From IMG/VR virus record IMGVR_UViG_3300007735_000748, positions 1 to 49,612 of that record: DNA of 49,612 nt; one strand, given 5' to 3'. The position numbers and the translations under genes are program-made. Of this stretch, positions 37,215 to 47,248 are shown piece by piece; the first letter of the stretch is position 1; each line of letters starts with the position of its first letter. Origin of the DNA: a virus. The notes beneath the pieces were generated by a model that saw nothing but the letters and a program-made list of their open reading frames with translations, made no database searches and was not told the origin of the DNA.

Positions 37215-38523
37215 CCAAGTGGACAGGGTATTATCCTGTCCAATGAAGCAGACATCAGACGATCACACGGGAAGGGGCGATTCCAGCGATGGGGTCGCCC
37301 TTTCTGTTCCGCTCAAGCTCAACATCGGTGCTGGCAACATCAAGATTGATGGATACACGCCAATCGACATCAAGGATGGGATTGACGCAATCAAACTGCC
37401 ATATCCAGATGAAAGCGTTGACGAGGTGTATGCCTCACACGTCCTTGAGCATTTTCCGTACGAGAAGACTTCTCAAGTTCTCGGCGAATGGGCAAGAGTT
37501 CTGAAGCCCAACGGAATCATGCGAATCGGCGTTCCAGACATGGCGAAGATCGTTGGATCGTGGGGCGAAGCCAGCAAGAAGAACCTGTCTCGGTATCTCC
37601 TTGGAGGACACATCGACAAGGATGATGTTCACGGAGCCGTGTTTGATGAAGACATCCTTCGCATTGCCATGCAACAAGTTGGCATTGGATGGGTTGAACA
37701 TTTTGAGCCATTTGCGGAAGACACGACAAAGCATCCCATCAGCTTGAACATGCAGGGAAAGAAGCGTCACTGGGCCAAGATTGAAAACCCTCGCGTCACC
37801 CTTGTTCTTTCTCAGCCACGACTTTCGTTCACCGATCATTGCGAGCGTTTGATTGCGCTTGCTCAACACATGAAATTCGGGATCATTCGTGCTTCCGGGG
37901 CTTTCTGGGATAGGGATATCGAGATCGCCACGCAAGGGGCAATCCAATCTGACAACCCCGATTTCTTGTTGTACAGCGACTACGACAGCGTGTTCAACCC
38001 GGACGACGTGACCAAGCTCATTGAAACGATCAACAACAATCCGACGATGGCGGCAATTGGTGCGGTGCAAATGAGTAGGCATGACGACAAGCCGCTCGTG
38101 TTTGAGTATCACCGCGATTATCGAGAGGCGATCACTAGGGTTGATTACCAGCACTTCGGATTGATGGTCATTCGCAGACAAGTGTTTGAGGAAATGCCTA
38201 CTCCGTGGTTCTGGTCTACGCCTGGCATGGACGCAAATGGCAATGTCGGATGGAGCAATGGAATTCGGAGCGACGGAGACATCACGTTCTGGCGGATCAT
38301 GCGAGAACATGGTTTCAAGGTCTACCAGCACAACGAGGTCGTGATCGGCCACATGGTGCTGTGCGTCAAGTGGCCCAAGGATTCCGGCTACGGCGTGCAG
38401 CTCCAGCCCATCGAGAACTACAACCGGCACGGCAAGCCGAGCAATGCTAAAATTGACCAGGACATCTACCGCAAGCGGATGGAAGAGGAAGCCAAGAAAC
38501 GGCAAGGAATGACCAATGGCTGA
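37207..38523 (+). CDS. Fused SAM-dependent methyltransferase and GT-A glycosyltransferase (438 aa)
   Basis: Residues 36-110 form a class I methyltransferase: LNIGAG (38-43), VLEHF (79-83) and LKPNG (99-103). Residues 195-390 read as a GT-A glycosyltransferase with D258-Y-D260 (LYSDYDSVF) and a metal-type setting. Such fusions modify surface glycans or glycosylate virion proteins. Start at 37207 or 37243 (36 bases downstream, just behind a hairpin) cannot be resolved. Visibly more AT-rich than the neighbours, so perhaps acquired. Confidence 0.75.
   Translation: MPNQVDRVLSCPMKQTSDDHTGRGDSSDGVALSVPLKLNIGAGNIKIDGYTPIDIKDGIDAIKLPYPDESVDEVYASHVLEHFPYEKTSQVLGEWARVLKPNGIMRIGVPDMAKIVGSWGEASKKNLSRYLLGGHIDKDDVHGAVFDEDILRIAMQQVGIGWVEHFEPFAEDTTKHPISLNMQGKKRHWAKIENPRVTLVLSQPRLSFTDHCERLIALAQHMKFGIIRASGAFWDRDIEIATQGAIQSDNPDFLLYSDYDSVFNPDDVTKLIETINNNPTMAAIGAVQMSRHDDKPLVFEYHRDYREAITRVDYQHFGLMVIRRQVFEEMPTPWFWSTPGMDANGNVGWSNGIRSDGDITFWRIMREHGFKVYQHNEVVIGHMVLCVKWPKDSGYGVQLQPIENYNRHGKPSNAKIDQDIYRKRMEEEAKKRQGMTNG
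37221..37241 (+). promoter_or_regulatory. Perfect hairpin GGACAGG / CCTGTCC at a start codon
   Basis: A 7-base stem with loop gtattat ends one base before the ATG at 37243. If that ATG is used, the hairpin would cover the ribosome site. If the start is 37207, it is inside the coding sequence. Confidence 0.4.
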
Positions 38524-39631
38524 TCTGGCATACAGCGTCGATATCCAGAACCAGATCGCGTACGCCTTGTTCGGCGGGGCATACTCGTCGTTGACAACGG
38601 ATCAGAAGACCGCCTTGGACGGCAATCTCGCCACGTCGCCACCCACTAAGGGGTTTGCCCTCTTGGCGTGGCAGCAGGTCGGTCAGATCGCCCAGTGGTG
38701 GTACCAGGGCGGGGCAGGGGTCAGCCCTGACGTGTGGCAGCATTGGTTCGTCGCTAGGGCGTGCAAGCTCATGGCGGTGCAGTACCGGCCCGACCGCTAC
38801 CCCCTGTTCAAGGAGATGGACGAGGCGGCTCAGGCAACGGCCATCAAGTCCTTCCAGAAGGACAATGCCGGTGCCACGGGGCCGACCACCCAAGCGGCCT
38901 CCACAAACCTGCAAACGATCCGATACGAGACGATGCAGGTCACGATCAACCGCACCCCGGCGATCTTCCTGTCGCCCTCGGAGATCGACTCGGCGGCACT
39001 TCGGTGCGTTCGCATCCTGTGGAACCAGGCCGACTGGCTGTTCCGCCGCCGAGAGGTCGTGATGACCCTCAACACGAACGGGACGGTGACGTTCGACCCG
39101 GCCATCGCTTTCGACTCGTTCGTCTCAACCCGCCTGACGTACACCGACTCCAGCGGGTACGGCATCCACCTGTTCTGGGCCGACCCCGACAAGTTTGCCG
39201 ACGTGGCGACCCTGAACTCGGAGCAGACCGGCAGGCCGATGTTCTTTCGTGCAACGCAGCCAACGCCCACCACGTTCACTTGGCAGTTCGCCCCCATGCC
39301 GGATCAGGCGTACACCGTGCGTGCTCTGGTGAACATCCAAGGCCCGGCAGACCCCACCTCCGCGACCGACACCGCCCCGTTCGACCTCTTCCCCGTCGAG
39401 TTCCACCAGATCATCAGGGATTGGGTTCTGGGCGAGTGTCTGGCGAAGCGTGACGGGCAGGCAAGGGCGGACGGCAACGAGCTCCGCAAGCGGTGCCAGG
39501 ACGAGCTGGAGCGGCTGGCGACCAAGTTCGCCGACATCGGCAACGTCACCAAGGACGCAGGTTCGATCCGCGACGTATACAATGACACCCAGTACTTCGG
39601 CAACTACAACATGCTCGGAGGCGCGATGTGA
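38516..39631 (+). CDS. Head-tail adaptor-like protein (371 aa)
   Basis: Begins ADLAYSVDIQNQIAYALFGG and ends with a helical part, FPVEFHQIIRDWVLGECLAKRDG then ELRKRCQDELERL, which resembles the gp11-type adaptors of podoviruses. It overlaps the previous stop by 8 bases and follows CAAGGAATGACC. Middle region is beta-rich. Role inferred from helices, length and place after capsid genes. Confidence 0.55.
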   Translation: MADLAYSVDIQNQIAYALFGGAYSSLTTDQKTALDGNLATSPPTKGFALLAWQQVGQIAQWWYQGGAGVSPDVWQHWFVARACKLMAVQYRPDRYPLFKEMDEAAQATAIKSFQKDNAGATGPTTQAASTNLQTIRYETMQVTINRTPAIFLSPSEIDSAALRCVRILWNQADWLFRRREVVMTLNTNGTVTFDPAIAFDSFVSTRLTYTDSSGYGIHLFWADPDKFADVATLNSEQTGRPMFFRATQPTPTTFTWQFAPMPDQAYTVRALVNIQGPADPTSATDTAPFDLFPVEFHQIIRDWVLGECLAKRDGQARADGNELRKRCQDELERLATKFADIGNVTKDAGSIRDVYNDTQYFGNYNMLGGAM

Positions 39632-39828
39632 CCGAGGCAATCATGGACCTGTTTCGTCAGTACGCTGAACGCAAGAAGCAGGAGCTCATGGAGAAGGCGG
39701 CGGAAAAGTTGGGCGGCAAGATCGAGGACGGAAAGGTCGTCCTCCCCGGCAATGCGATGGACAGGGAATACGGTGGTAGACCGTATATTTCCCAAACGCT
39801 AGGCAACGTGGGAATCAAGCCCCGATGA
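39628..39828 (+). CDS. Small helical protein (66 aa)
   Basis: GTG start at 39628 overlaps the adaptor stop as GTGA with GGAGG six bases upstream. Opening TEAIMDLFRQYAERKKQEL is a strong amphipathic helix, followed by a short strand region. Unknown role, perhaps assembly chaperone. Confidence 0.6.
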   Translation: MTEAIMDLFRQYAERKKQELMEKAAEKLGGKIEDGKVVLPGNAMDREYGGRPYISQTLGNVGIKPR

Positions 39829-40289
39829 GTGCGGAATCAGAGATCATCTCCGCGATCCTGGCCGTCGTTGCCGCCGACACCGGCGCGGATGGCTTTGCCA
39901 ACACGTCGTCCAACGCTTACTGCCGAACGATCTACCGCTACGACGACCCGGACGGCGATCGCACCCTGAGCAACTGGCCCCAACTCTACGTCGAGGTTCC
40001 CAACATCTCGGCGATGGATCCGTTCGGAGGAGCCACCGGGCCGACCTCGCAGACCGGGGCGTACATGTGCGAGATTCGGTTTCACGTCAAGACGGACCAG
40101 GACACGAACTTCACGAATCACGATGCGATCATCGACCGCATCAGATTCAAGTTTCACCGGCAAGAGCTGACGGGATCGACGTACGGTTTCTCGACCACAC
40201 GCATCACCAGCGTCCAACGGTTGCCGCAGATCAACAACAAGGAACTGTACACCGTCGTCAACGCACGACTCGTAGCAAGGATCAATTGA
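39825..40289 (+). CDS. Tail-terminator-like or connector protein (154 aa)
   Basis: ESEIISAILAVVAADTGADG then an alpha/beta body (YRYDDPDGDRTLSNWPQLYV; AYMCEIRFHVKTD) resembles the tail completion proteins that cap long tails or connect to the head. Overlaps the previous gene as ATGA. Assignment is structural intuition and position. Confidence 0.45.
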   Translation: MSAESEIISAILAVVAADTGADGFANTSSNAYCRTIYRYDDPDGDRTLSNWPQLYVEVPNISAMDPFGGATGPTSQTGAYMCEIRFHVKTDQDTNFTNHDAIIDRIRFKFHRQELTGSTYGFSTTRITSVQRLPQINNKELYTVVNARLVARIN

Positions 40290-40290
40290 C

Positions 40291-40692
40291 ATGCCGCAGT
40301 ACATCACAGGCGACAAGGGTTCAGTGACTTTCTCGGGTGCGGAAGGCGTTGTTGTCGCCGACCTTGGTGCGTGGCAAGCCACGATCAGCCGCAACGTCTA
40401 TCCGACCACGCCGTTCGGGTATCTGATCAATCGCGTGACTCTCGGTCGCAACACGATTCAAGGATCGTTTGTCGGCTTCTTCAATGGCACGACCACGCCA
40501 CCGATTCCCGCCAACGGCACGAATGCCGGAACGCTGACCCTTCAGATCAACACTGGAAAGACATACCAGTTCCCCGCCCGCATCTTCTCGCTTGGCATCG
40601 GGGCAAACAGCATCGAAGGCGGTCCCGTCCAACAACAATACGGTTTCGTGAGTTGCGGAGAATCCGTTTCTGACAACATCACGGTCACCTAA
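40291..40692 (+). CDS. Beta-rich tail protein (133 aa)
   Basis: Strand-rich with Thr/Gly (QYITGDKGSVTFSGAEGVVV; TLTLQINTGKTYQFPARI), a composition seen in tail tube proteins. One base after the previous gene and overlapping the next as TAATG. Tube or neck function is unproved. Confidence 0.5.
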   Translation: MPQYITGDKGSVTFSGAEGVVVADLGAWQATISRNVYPTTPFGYLINRVTLGRNTIQGSFVGFFNGTTTPPIPANGTNAGTLTLQINTGKTYQFPARIFSLGIGANSIEGGPVQQQYGFVSCGESVSDNITVT

Positions 40693-41126
40693 TGAACGAA
40701 GACAAGACCAAGCCCGGCGAATCGAGCAGGCCGTCGCACGAGGCGGCAAAGGTCGTCATTCCGTTCGACATCGACATCTCGGGAATCGAGTCGAAGCTCG
40801 CCGAGATCGAACGTCGGGTATCCGTCATCACTTCGTCAAGGCAGCCGCAAGAATCACAGCAAGATCCTTCGCGGCAGAAGACGCCTGACGACGTTCAGGA
40901 GTTGAAGCAGCCAGAGTCGCAGCGATACGACATGCCCGACTGGAGAAACCAGCCGATGTCGTACACGCCGCCATCTCGCAGCGATTCATTGAGTCCGCTG
41001 GAAGACAATGAGAACCAGGCAGTCATGCTCGCCACGATGGTTCGCATGACCGACCTGTTGCGACAAATCAACGACACCGTGATTCTTATGTACAGCCAAC
41101 TGATGTCAGGCCGTAACAATGCCTAG
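40692..41126 (+). CDS. Charged hypothetical protein (144 aa)
   Basis: N-terminal KVVIPFDIDISGIESKLAEI and a coil (AEIERRVSVITSSR), a Gln/Pro/Ser-rich low-complexity middle, and a C-terminal hydrophobic helix (QAVMLATMVRMTDLLRQIND). Coupled at both ends. Virion assembly role is possible. Confidence 0.5.
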   Translation: MNEDKTKPGESSRPSHEAAKVVIPFDIDISGIESKLAEIERRVSVITSSRQPQESQQDPSRQKTPDDVQELKQPESQRYDMPDWRNQPMSYTPPSRSDSLSPLEDNENQAVMLATMVRMTDLLRQINDTVILMYSQLMSGRNNA

Positions 41127-41913
41127 TGCAGAACGCATCGAGAACTCGTATCGCTTTGCGGACGGCGTGACCGGCGGCTATGCCTCGGAATCGTGGCTCG
41201 TCAAAGGCGTTGACAACACCAGGGCGTTGAGCGACGAAGTGCCACAACTCCCCAAGGTCAACGATCCGCACCCGCTTGCGCCGGGGCTGATCGTCCGAGA
41301 GCGGATCATCGAGACGATCATCGACAAGCAAACCACCCTGGTTCGCGTCGATTACCGACCAGCCAGCTTCGACATCGGAACGCTGTATTCCACTTCATCC
41401 GAGTTCGCCAAGGAAGTGCGGCTTCGCTTGCTGTGGACCGAGGACAACATCGCGGGATCTCGCGGCCTGACCCTTCGCGGCGGCAAGGACGAACCGCAGT
41501 TCGACTTCGTGCTGTTCCCGACAACTCGCAAGTTCACGGTTCGTGCTGGCGGCGACATCAATGACGTGATGAACCGCATCATTCGCAACAAGAATCACTA
41601 CTACACGTCGCTTGAGATCCCGATCGGACCCAACGACCCGCCGTACCTGTTCGTTGACGGCAACGTGAGACAGTTGAAGAACGGACAGGTCATCGCCGAG
41701 TACACGTTCTGGACCCATTATGGATTGCGTGGACCGGCGGAAAACGGAAGTTTCCCGCTTGGCACCTACCCGAATCAGGCGTTTGCCATTCCGTTTGTTC
41801 CGCCGATGGCGTCGATCTACACGACAAAAGACATGGTGGAATCCGGCTCTCCCTATCGCATCAAGACGGTCCAAGAGTTGTACCCGCGAGGCAAGGAATT
41901 GACGGGACTGTGA
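41119..41913 (+). CDS. Tail or baseplate-like protein (264 aa)
   Basis: Beta-rich throughout (TTLVRVDYRPASFDIGTLYS; EVRLRLLWTEDNIAGS; SLEIPIGPNDPPYLFVDGNV), overlaps the previous gene by 8 bases. No family is recognised. Its place before the fibre genes suggests a tail hub or sheath-like component. Confidence 0.45.
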   Translation: MPSAERIENSYRFADGVTGGYASESWLVKGVDNTRALSDEVPQLPKVNDPHPLAPGLIVRERIIETIIDKQTTLVRVDYRPASFDIGTLYSTSSEFAKEVRLRLLWTEDNIAGSRGLTLRGGKDEPQFDFVLFPTTRKFTVRAGGDINDVMNRIIRNKNHYYTSLEIPIGPNDPPYLFVDGNVRQLKNGQVIAEYTFWTHYGLRGPAENGSFPLGTYPNQAFAIPFVPPMASIYTTKDMVESGSPYRIKTVQELYPRGKELTGL

Positions 41914-41914
41914 C

Positions 41915-42271
41915 ATGGCGATCATCAACGACACCATCAAGTTCTACTTCGGGGTCGTGACCGGCGTGTCTGGCGAACGAACCGCCGCGTCCCTGTCGTA
42001 CAGCTACGTCGCCGACAACATCAACGATCACAACAACCGCATCATCTCGACCCAACCGGCCAAGCCACGGCGACCGTTCGACGGCGAGATTGAGATTGAG
42101 GAACCGCTTGCGATCGGTGCGGCGATTATGGTCTTTGAGCGAAACCGAGATCGCACGCTCATCCTGATCGACCAAGAAAAGTACGCCGTGACCGAGTGCG
42201 GCGAGCCCGGCCCCGGCGGCAGACCGCTCGGACTGGCGAGGAACATGATGCGAGGAGCAACGATCCGATGA
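41915..42271 (+). CDS. Hypothetical protein (118 aa)
   Basis: Beta-rich ([37 protein letters not shown]), one base after the previous stop and overlapping the adhesin gene as ATGA. Function unknown; likely a tail part. Confidence 0.5.
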   Translation: MAIINDTIKFYFGVVTGVSGERTAASLSYSYVADNINDHNNRIISTQPAKPRRPFDGEIEIEEPLAIGAAIMVFERNRDRTLILIDQEKYAVTECGEPGPGGRPLGLARNMMRGATIR

Positions 42272-44559
42272 GCACTCCCGTCCCGTCCATTGAAACGGGT
42301 TTGACCAACAACGAGCTCAGCACGACGAACCGTGCCTGGTACTCGTTTGACGTGTCGGCGTACACGTCGATCGCCATCCAGACGTTCGCCGCACCCGGAA
42401 CGACGTGGCCGACCGGCGTGAGCCTCGACGTTGAGACATCGCTTGACGGCGGCAAGAACTGGTCGTCCCTGATCGAACCACGGCTGTACTACGCAGCCAA
42501 GGTTCACCCCCGGATCGACGTTCACGACCTCAAGAAGATCCGCGTCCGCATCTCGACCACCGGATCGTCGGCGAACATCCGCGTCGTCGTCTACGGCGAT
42601 GCGTCCGACGTTCTTCAGGTCGCCAACCCCGTCGAGACGAACGGCAACTATGGCGTGTTCTGCTCGACCACCGACCAGACTGTCGGCAATGCCACGGCCA
42701 CGCCAATCACGTTCGACACAACCGAGGAAGCGTCAGGCGTTCAGATCGACACGTCGGTCACGAGCAGGATCGTCGTGCTCAAGGGCGGCGTCTACAACTT
42801 CCAGTTTAGTGCCCAGTTACGGCACACGACGGGTGGCACCGAGCATGTGAGCGTGTGGTTCCGAATCAATGGAACCGATGTTCCACGGAGCAACACCGAC
42901 TACGCCATTCAGGGGAACAACGCCGCCGAGGTCATGGCGTGGAACTACGTGGCAACTCTTGCCGACAACGACTACTTTGAGATCGTCATGTCCGCCACGG
43001 ACAGCGACATCAGCTTGGACTACATGGCGGCGGCGACGAGCCCGACGCGACCGGTCACGCCTAGCGTGATCTTGACCGTCACCCAGGTTCCGTTCCAAGG
43101 TGCGGATGGTCCTACTGGACCCGCAGGATCGACCGGAGCGACCGGTGCCACTGGCCCGACCGGCGCGACCGGCCCCGCCGGCGCGACCGGCCCGGCTGGT
43201 GCCACGGGACCGACCGGGGCAACGGGACCGCAAGGCCCCGGCTTCGTGTGGCAAGGCACATGGTCATCGCTGCTGACATACGACGTTGATGACACGGTGT
43301 ACTACAACGGCTCGTCGTACATCTGCATCTTGAGCAGTACGAACAACATTCCGTCGTCGTCGCCGACGTACTGGTCATTGGTCGCACAGCAGGGCGACAC
43401 CGGGGCAACGGGTCCGGCGGGCGCGACTGGTCCCGCAGGAGCGACAGGACCGACAGGCGCGACTGGTCCAACGGGTGCAACCGGCCCGGCCGGAGCGACT
43501 GGACCCACTGGGGCGACGGGGCCAACAGGGGCATCCACGTTCCTCGCCCTGACCGATACGCCATCGTCGTACAGCGGCCAAGCGTTCGAGTTCACGCGAG
43601 TCAACAGCGGCGAGACGGCGTTGGAGTTTGCCAACCCGCTAGGCAATCTGGTTTACGGCGACGGCTCGGACGGCGCGGCCACGATCACCACGACCGTCAC
43701 GCTGACCGAAAACAAGAACTACACCGACCTTACGATCAACGGCGGCGGCCAAATCAACGCAGCATATCGAATCAACTGCACCGGAACGCTCACCATCGGC
43801 GATGCCGGTGGTGGTGGTGCCGGAACCATTCGACGCAACGGGACCAACGGTGGCAACGGTGCCGCGACAACGACGGGCGGAACCGCGGGCACTGCTTACA
43901 GTTCAGCCATCGCGGTATATGGCAGTGGTGCCGGTACTGCTGGCGGTGCTGGCGGCACAGCCGCAGGAACGCAGGCAACGGCACCTTCGGCCGTGTCGGC
44001 GTGGATAAGCAATGCGACCGGAACCGGCGGTGCTGGTGGTGCCGGTTCAGGCGGTGCTGGCGGTGCAAGCCGCGCCGGTGCTGGCCTTGCTTCCATTCGT
44101 GCCAACCACAACATTGCAATTCACTTCGCCCTTGGCTATACGAGCCTGGCGGCAACGGCTTCGGGTGGTGGCGGTGGCGGTGGCGGAGGTGGCGACGGAA
44201 CCGCTGGCGGTGGTGGTGGCGGTGGCGGCGGTGGCGGCGGTCACGTTGCCATCAACGCCAAGAACATCGTGCTTCACGCCAATGGAACGATACAAGCATT
44301 GGGCGGCAACGGCGGCAACGGAGGCTCGCCAACCGCTGGCAACCGTGGCGGAGGCGGTGGTGGTGGTGGCGGCGGTGGCGGCCTCATCTCGCTCATCTAC
44401 GACACCTTCACGAACAACGGCGGCACTATCAGTCAAGCAGGCGGAACGGGTGGTACGGCAGGCACCGGATTCGGCACTGGCGTCGCCGGTACGAACGGTG
44501 CGGCTGGTGCTAGCGGCCCGGTTTACAAGTACAACATGCTGAAGGGAACCTTCGAATGA
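42268..44559 (+). CDS. Adhesin/fibre with collagen repeats, a carbohydrate-binding-like insert and polyglycine region (763 aa)
   Basis: The N-terminal 270 residues are beta-rich. Two Gly-X-Y blocks (about 278-325 and 376-420, [13 protein letters not shown] type) flank an insert with [20 protein letters not shown], then SSYICIL, resembling CBM5/12 chitin-binding modules. From about residue 510 there are Gly-rich runs up to a dozen long, like the polyglycine tips of T4-like gp38 adhesins. Predicted receptor binder. SD GAGGAGCAACGATCCG. Confidence 0.8.
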   Translation: MSTPVPSIETGLTNNELSTTNRAWYSFDVSAYTSIAIQTFAAPGTTWPTGVSLDVETSLDGGKNWSSLIEPRLYYAAKVHPRIDVHDLKKIRVRISTTGSSANIRVVVYGDASDVLQVANPVETNGNYGVFCSTTDQTVGNATATPITFDTTEEASGVQIDTSVTSRIVVLKGGVYNFQFSAQLRHTTGGTEHVSVWFRINGTDVPRSNTDYAIQGNNAAEVMAWNYVATLADNDYFEIVMSATDSDISLDYMAAATSPTRPVTPSVILTVTQVPFQGADGPTGPAGSTGATGATGPTGATGPAGATGPAGATGPTGATGPQGPGFVWQGTWSSLLTYDVDDTVYYNGSSYICILSSTNNIPSSSPTYWSLVAQQGDTGATGPAGATGPAGATGPTGATGPTGATGPAGATGPTGATGPTGASTFLALTDTPSSYSGQAFEFTRVNSGETALEFANPLGNLVYGDGSDGAATITTTVTLTENKNYTDLTINGGGQINAAYRINCTGTLTIGDAGGGGAGTIRRNGTNGGNGAATTTGGTAGTAYSSAIAVYGSGAGTAGGAGGTAAGTQATAPSAVSAWISNATGTGGAGGAGSGGAGGASRAGAGLASIRANHNIAIHFALGYTSLAATASGGGGGGGGGGDGTAGGGGGGGGGGGGHVAINAKNIVLHANGTIQALGGNGGNGGSPTAGNRGGGGGGGGGGGGLISLIYDTFTNNGGTISQAGGTGGTAGTGFGTGVAGTNGAAGASGPVYKYNMLKGTFE

Positions 44560-44960
44560 TCCACGACCTTCGCTGTCAGGTCACCGGCGTCGTGGTCGGC
44601 ACCCTGGAATTGCCCGATGACATGCCTGCCGATGAAGTGCTGCGGCGGACATACACCGAGTCCGGCGTGGTGGCCGAGGGCGTGCCTGTCGCAGACCCGG
44701 TGCCAGACGCCGCCTCGCCCGCGACCATCCGCGTGGCCCTGCGGCGGCTGCACGGCATCACGAACGCCGCGCTCGACGCCACCGTGCAGGCCGTGCTTGC
44801 GGGCATTGCCGATCCCGGCGAACGCGACGACGCCGAGACCCTGTGGATGTACTCCGTCTCGATCCGCCGCGACCATCCGCTAGTGGCCGCCGTGGCCGTG
44901 GCCTTCAACCTGACCGATGCCCAAGCAGACGACGTGTTCAGACTCGCTGCGACGATCTAA
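44556..44960 (+). CDS. Fibre-associated protein (134 aa)
   Basis: Two parts: strand-rich start ([20 protein letters not shown]) and helical end ([22 protein letters not shown]). ATGA overlap with the adhesin suggests joint production, as with fibre assembly chaperones. No motif found. Confidence 0.5.
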   Translation: MIHDLRCQVTGVVVGTLELPDDMPADEVLRRTYTESGVVAEGVPVADPVPDAASPATIRVALRRLHGITNAALDATVQAVLAGIADPGERDDAETLWMYSVSIRRDHPLVAAVAVAFNLTDAQADDVFRLAATI

Positions 44961-44996
44961 GGAATACAATCTCTCGCCCCACAGAAGGACAAACAC

Positions 44997-45833
44997 ATGG
45001 CAACGGTGACTTTTACTGGAACGACAAGCGGCGACATGACCGTCGCCACCAACTACGCCGGTGGCGTTGCCCCCGTTAGTGGAGACAGCGTGATCTTCAA
45101 CACCGGCAGCCGCAACGTCACGGTCGGACCCGGCAGCACGGTTGATCTTGTTGACGTGACTTGCACCTCGGGCTGGTCCGGGTCGTTTGGAACACCTGGA
45201 TCGCCCATCACGTTCCAGTCTGTCAGCGGTACGTTCACTTGGGCCGGTAGTGGCGACGGGTGCTACATCTCGGTCGCCAGCGGCAAGACCATCGCCAACT
45301 TTGTCGCCCAGCGTGGCTTTGGGGCGATCTCGGGAGCTGGCACGGTCACGTCGTTCTACAACGAGACGGCTGACTTCAACCTGACCCTAACTCGACTCGA
45401 TGCCTACTACGGCATGACCCCCACCAGCCGCATCACGATCGGTACGTCGGCCACCGCCGTCGCCAACGAGTCGTTCTCGTACGGCACCGTGACCGTCACT
45501 GACCGCACCGTGACGACCGCTCGCATCATCGGCAAGAATGGACGCATGTACATGAACGGAACGACGGCCCAGACCACGACGTTGCATGTCAACGAAGGTG
45601 CGATCTACAACAGTCTGAGCAGCGGCACGATCACGACCGCGAACGTGAGCGGCATGAACTCGCTCATCACCCCAGTCAACTCGCCGTACACCTCGGCGAC
45701 GATTTCAAACCTCAACCAGTTCTCGGGCGGCAAGTACGTGCAGTACGCGAACGGCTCCAACTTCGCCATCACGAGCCTCAAGTCGTACGGATCGCAGACG
45801 GCCTCGATGCCCGCTGGTGGCTTTGAATCGTGA
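44997..45833 (+). CDS. Beta-helix-like fibre protein (278 aa)
   Basis: Repeated short strands with Thr/Ser/Gly turns (VTFTGTTSGDMTVATNYAGG; VTVTDRTVTTARIIG) run through most of the protein, as in right-handed beta-helices of tail fibres. AGAAGGAC precedes the ATG. No catalytic residues of a depolymerase were identified. Confidence 0.55.
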   Translation: MATVTFTGTTSGDMTVATNYAGGVAPVSGDSVIFNTGSRNVTVGPGSTVDLVDVTCTSGWSGSFGTPGSPITFQSVSGTFTWAGSGDGCYISVASGKTIANFVAQRGFGAISGAGTVTSFYNETADFNLTLTRLDAYYGMTPTSRITIGTSATAVANESFSYGTVTVTDRTVTTARIIGKNGRMYMNGTTAQTTTLHVNEGAIYNSLSSGTITTANVSGMNSLITPVNSPYTSATISNLNQFSGGKYVQYANGSNFAITSLKSYGSQTASMPAGGFES

Positions 45834-47248
45834 AACTCTCGCTGAAGGCAGTCAATGGCAAGCTTCGACTTCTCGCCCAGCGTGTCGGGCAGGGGTTGAA
45901 GTTTGTTCTTGATTGCTGCTGTGAGACGCAGGGCGAACCGGATCTTCACTTGTTTTATGAGTGCTGTGATCCGGTGCCTAGGTTTGCCATTACCAATCAA
46001 GCGTACAACGCACTGACTTCTCGGTGTCCACAAGTAGATCCTCCGCAATTAATGCTTGTCAAGTTTCGCGGTGCAGAAAACAACATCTGTTATCGAGAAG
46101 GAGACTTAGGCAACGGGCGAATTTCACGAGAAGAAGCGGTGCGACTCGGATACACAATCTACGAAACGCCTGCAACTTTTGATTGCAGCCGTGGAGATGG
46201 AACCAGGGACAACAGATGCGGATGGAGCGGTTGTAGGCAATGCTACCCAAATCAATGCTGTTTGACACAGTTGTATGATAAAGAGTGTTCATTGTCTCTG
46301 TTGATTCCCAACAGCGTTCCTAAAAAAAACGTGTGCTGCAACTATGGCCGAGTGCTTAGGCGACGGGCTTCTTATTCACAGACAATCCAACACTTTCGAC
46401 GAACATTTCTCAATCAAGGCGTGTCAGATTCGTTTTGTGCCGCAGGGTGCTACGCACCGCTCAACAGAGATCGTGAATACGAACAGCTTGTTTACAACAT
46501 TGAAGACGAATTCACCAAATGCTTTGACAACGGCGATCCCGTTGGCTCCGATGGATCATGGCTTCAAAGGAATTTGAGAAACGATCGGTATTATCGAGTT
46601 GAGAGGATTCGCACGGTGTACGGATTTGATGGCGATCCAAATCTTCCGACATGCTTGTCGTCGAGAGACGAAGTGTTGTCTGACTTGACGATCAACGACA
46701 ACAACGTCCCCAACAACAACACGATCTTTCCGTTCTTTTGGCCTAACCGACTTCAACGGATAAATTCTCAGCCACTTCCACCAAGAGACAATTGCTTTGG
46801 CTTTTGGTTCTTGCCGTTTTACCCGGCAATTCTCAACACTCCAAACACATACTTTCCGTTTGGAGAAGCACAAATTCAATGCGATGATGTGTATGGTCAC
46901 GTTTACGAGTGCATCATTGCATACGGAACATACCGTCTAAAAATCATCACCGACAGGTACACCCACAGCGCGTCGTGCAATCAAGGGCAATATTCGCTTG
47001 CCTACGCAGTTGAGGTGTATTCTCACAGGCCTCAAGGATGGCCCGAGAACGAGCCGCTTTGCCCACCCGAAAACACGCTTCTTGAACGATTCAGGATTGA
47101 CGTGTCTTGCACTTATTTTATTGAAACGCTGTCTAGAACCAACTGCGACCCACAGACGTGCAATGGGTACGCAAAAACGGGAAACATGACTCCGGTTCCG
47201 TTTCCCCTGCTTCCCCAGCCCATCCAAGGTGCCCTCAACCTGCTATGA
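45830..47248 (+). CDS. Cysteine-rich extracellular-type protein (472 aa)
   Basis: GTG start at 45830 overlaps the previous stop as GTGA. About 36 cysteines, often clustered (FVLDCCCETQG; NRCGWSGCRQCYPNQCC), implies many disulfides or metal sites. Pro/Asn/Tyr-rich between them. Base composition is visibly lower in GC than the genome. In a fibre cluster; a receptor-binding or wall-crossing role can only be guessed. No signal peptide. Confidence 0.65.
   Translation: MKLSLKAVNGKLRLLAQRVGQGLKFVLDCCCETQGEPDLHLFYECCDPVPRFAITNQAYNALTSRCPQVDPPQLMLVKFRGAENNICYREGDLGNGRISREEAVRLGYTIYETPATFDCSRGDGTRDNRCGWSGCRQCYPNQCCLTQLYDKECSLSLLIPNSVPKKNVCCNYGRVLRRRASYSQTIQHFRRTFLNQGVSDSFCAAGCYAPLNRDREYEQLVYNIEDEFTKCFDNGDPVGSDGSWLQRNLRNDRYYRVERIRTVYGFDGDPNLPTCLSSRDEVLSDLTINDNNVPNNNTIFPFFWPNRLQRINSQPLPPRDNCFGFWFLPFYPAILNTPNTYFPFGEAQIQCDDVYGHVYECIIAYGTYRLKIITDRYTHSASCNQGQYSLAYAVEVYSHRPQGWPENEPLCPPENTLLERFRIDVSCTYFIETLSRTNCDPQTCNGYAKTGNMTPVPFPLLPQPIQGALNLL

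Noticed and set aside
43099-43540. Regularly repeated DNA that looks like a repeat array
   Set aside because: It is coding sequence for Gly-X-Y collagen triplets within one long frame, not a CRISPR or satellite array.
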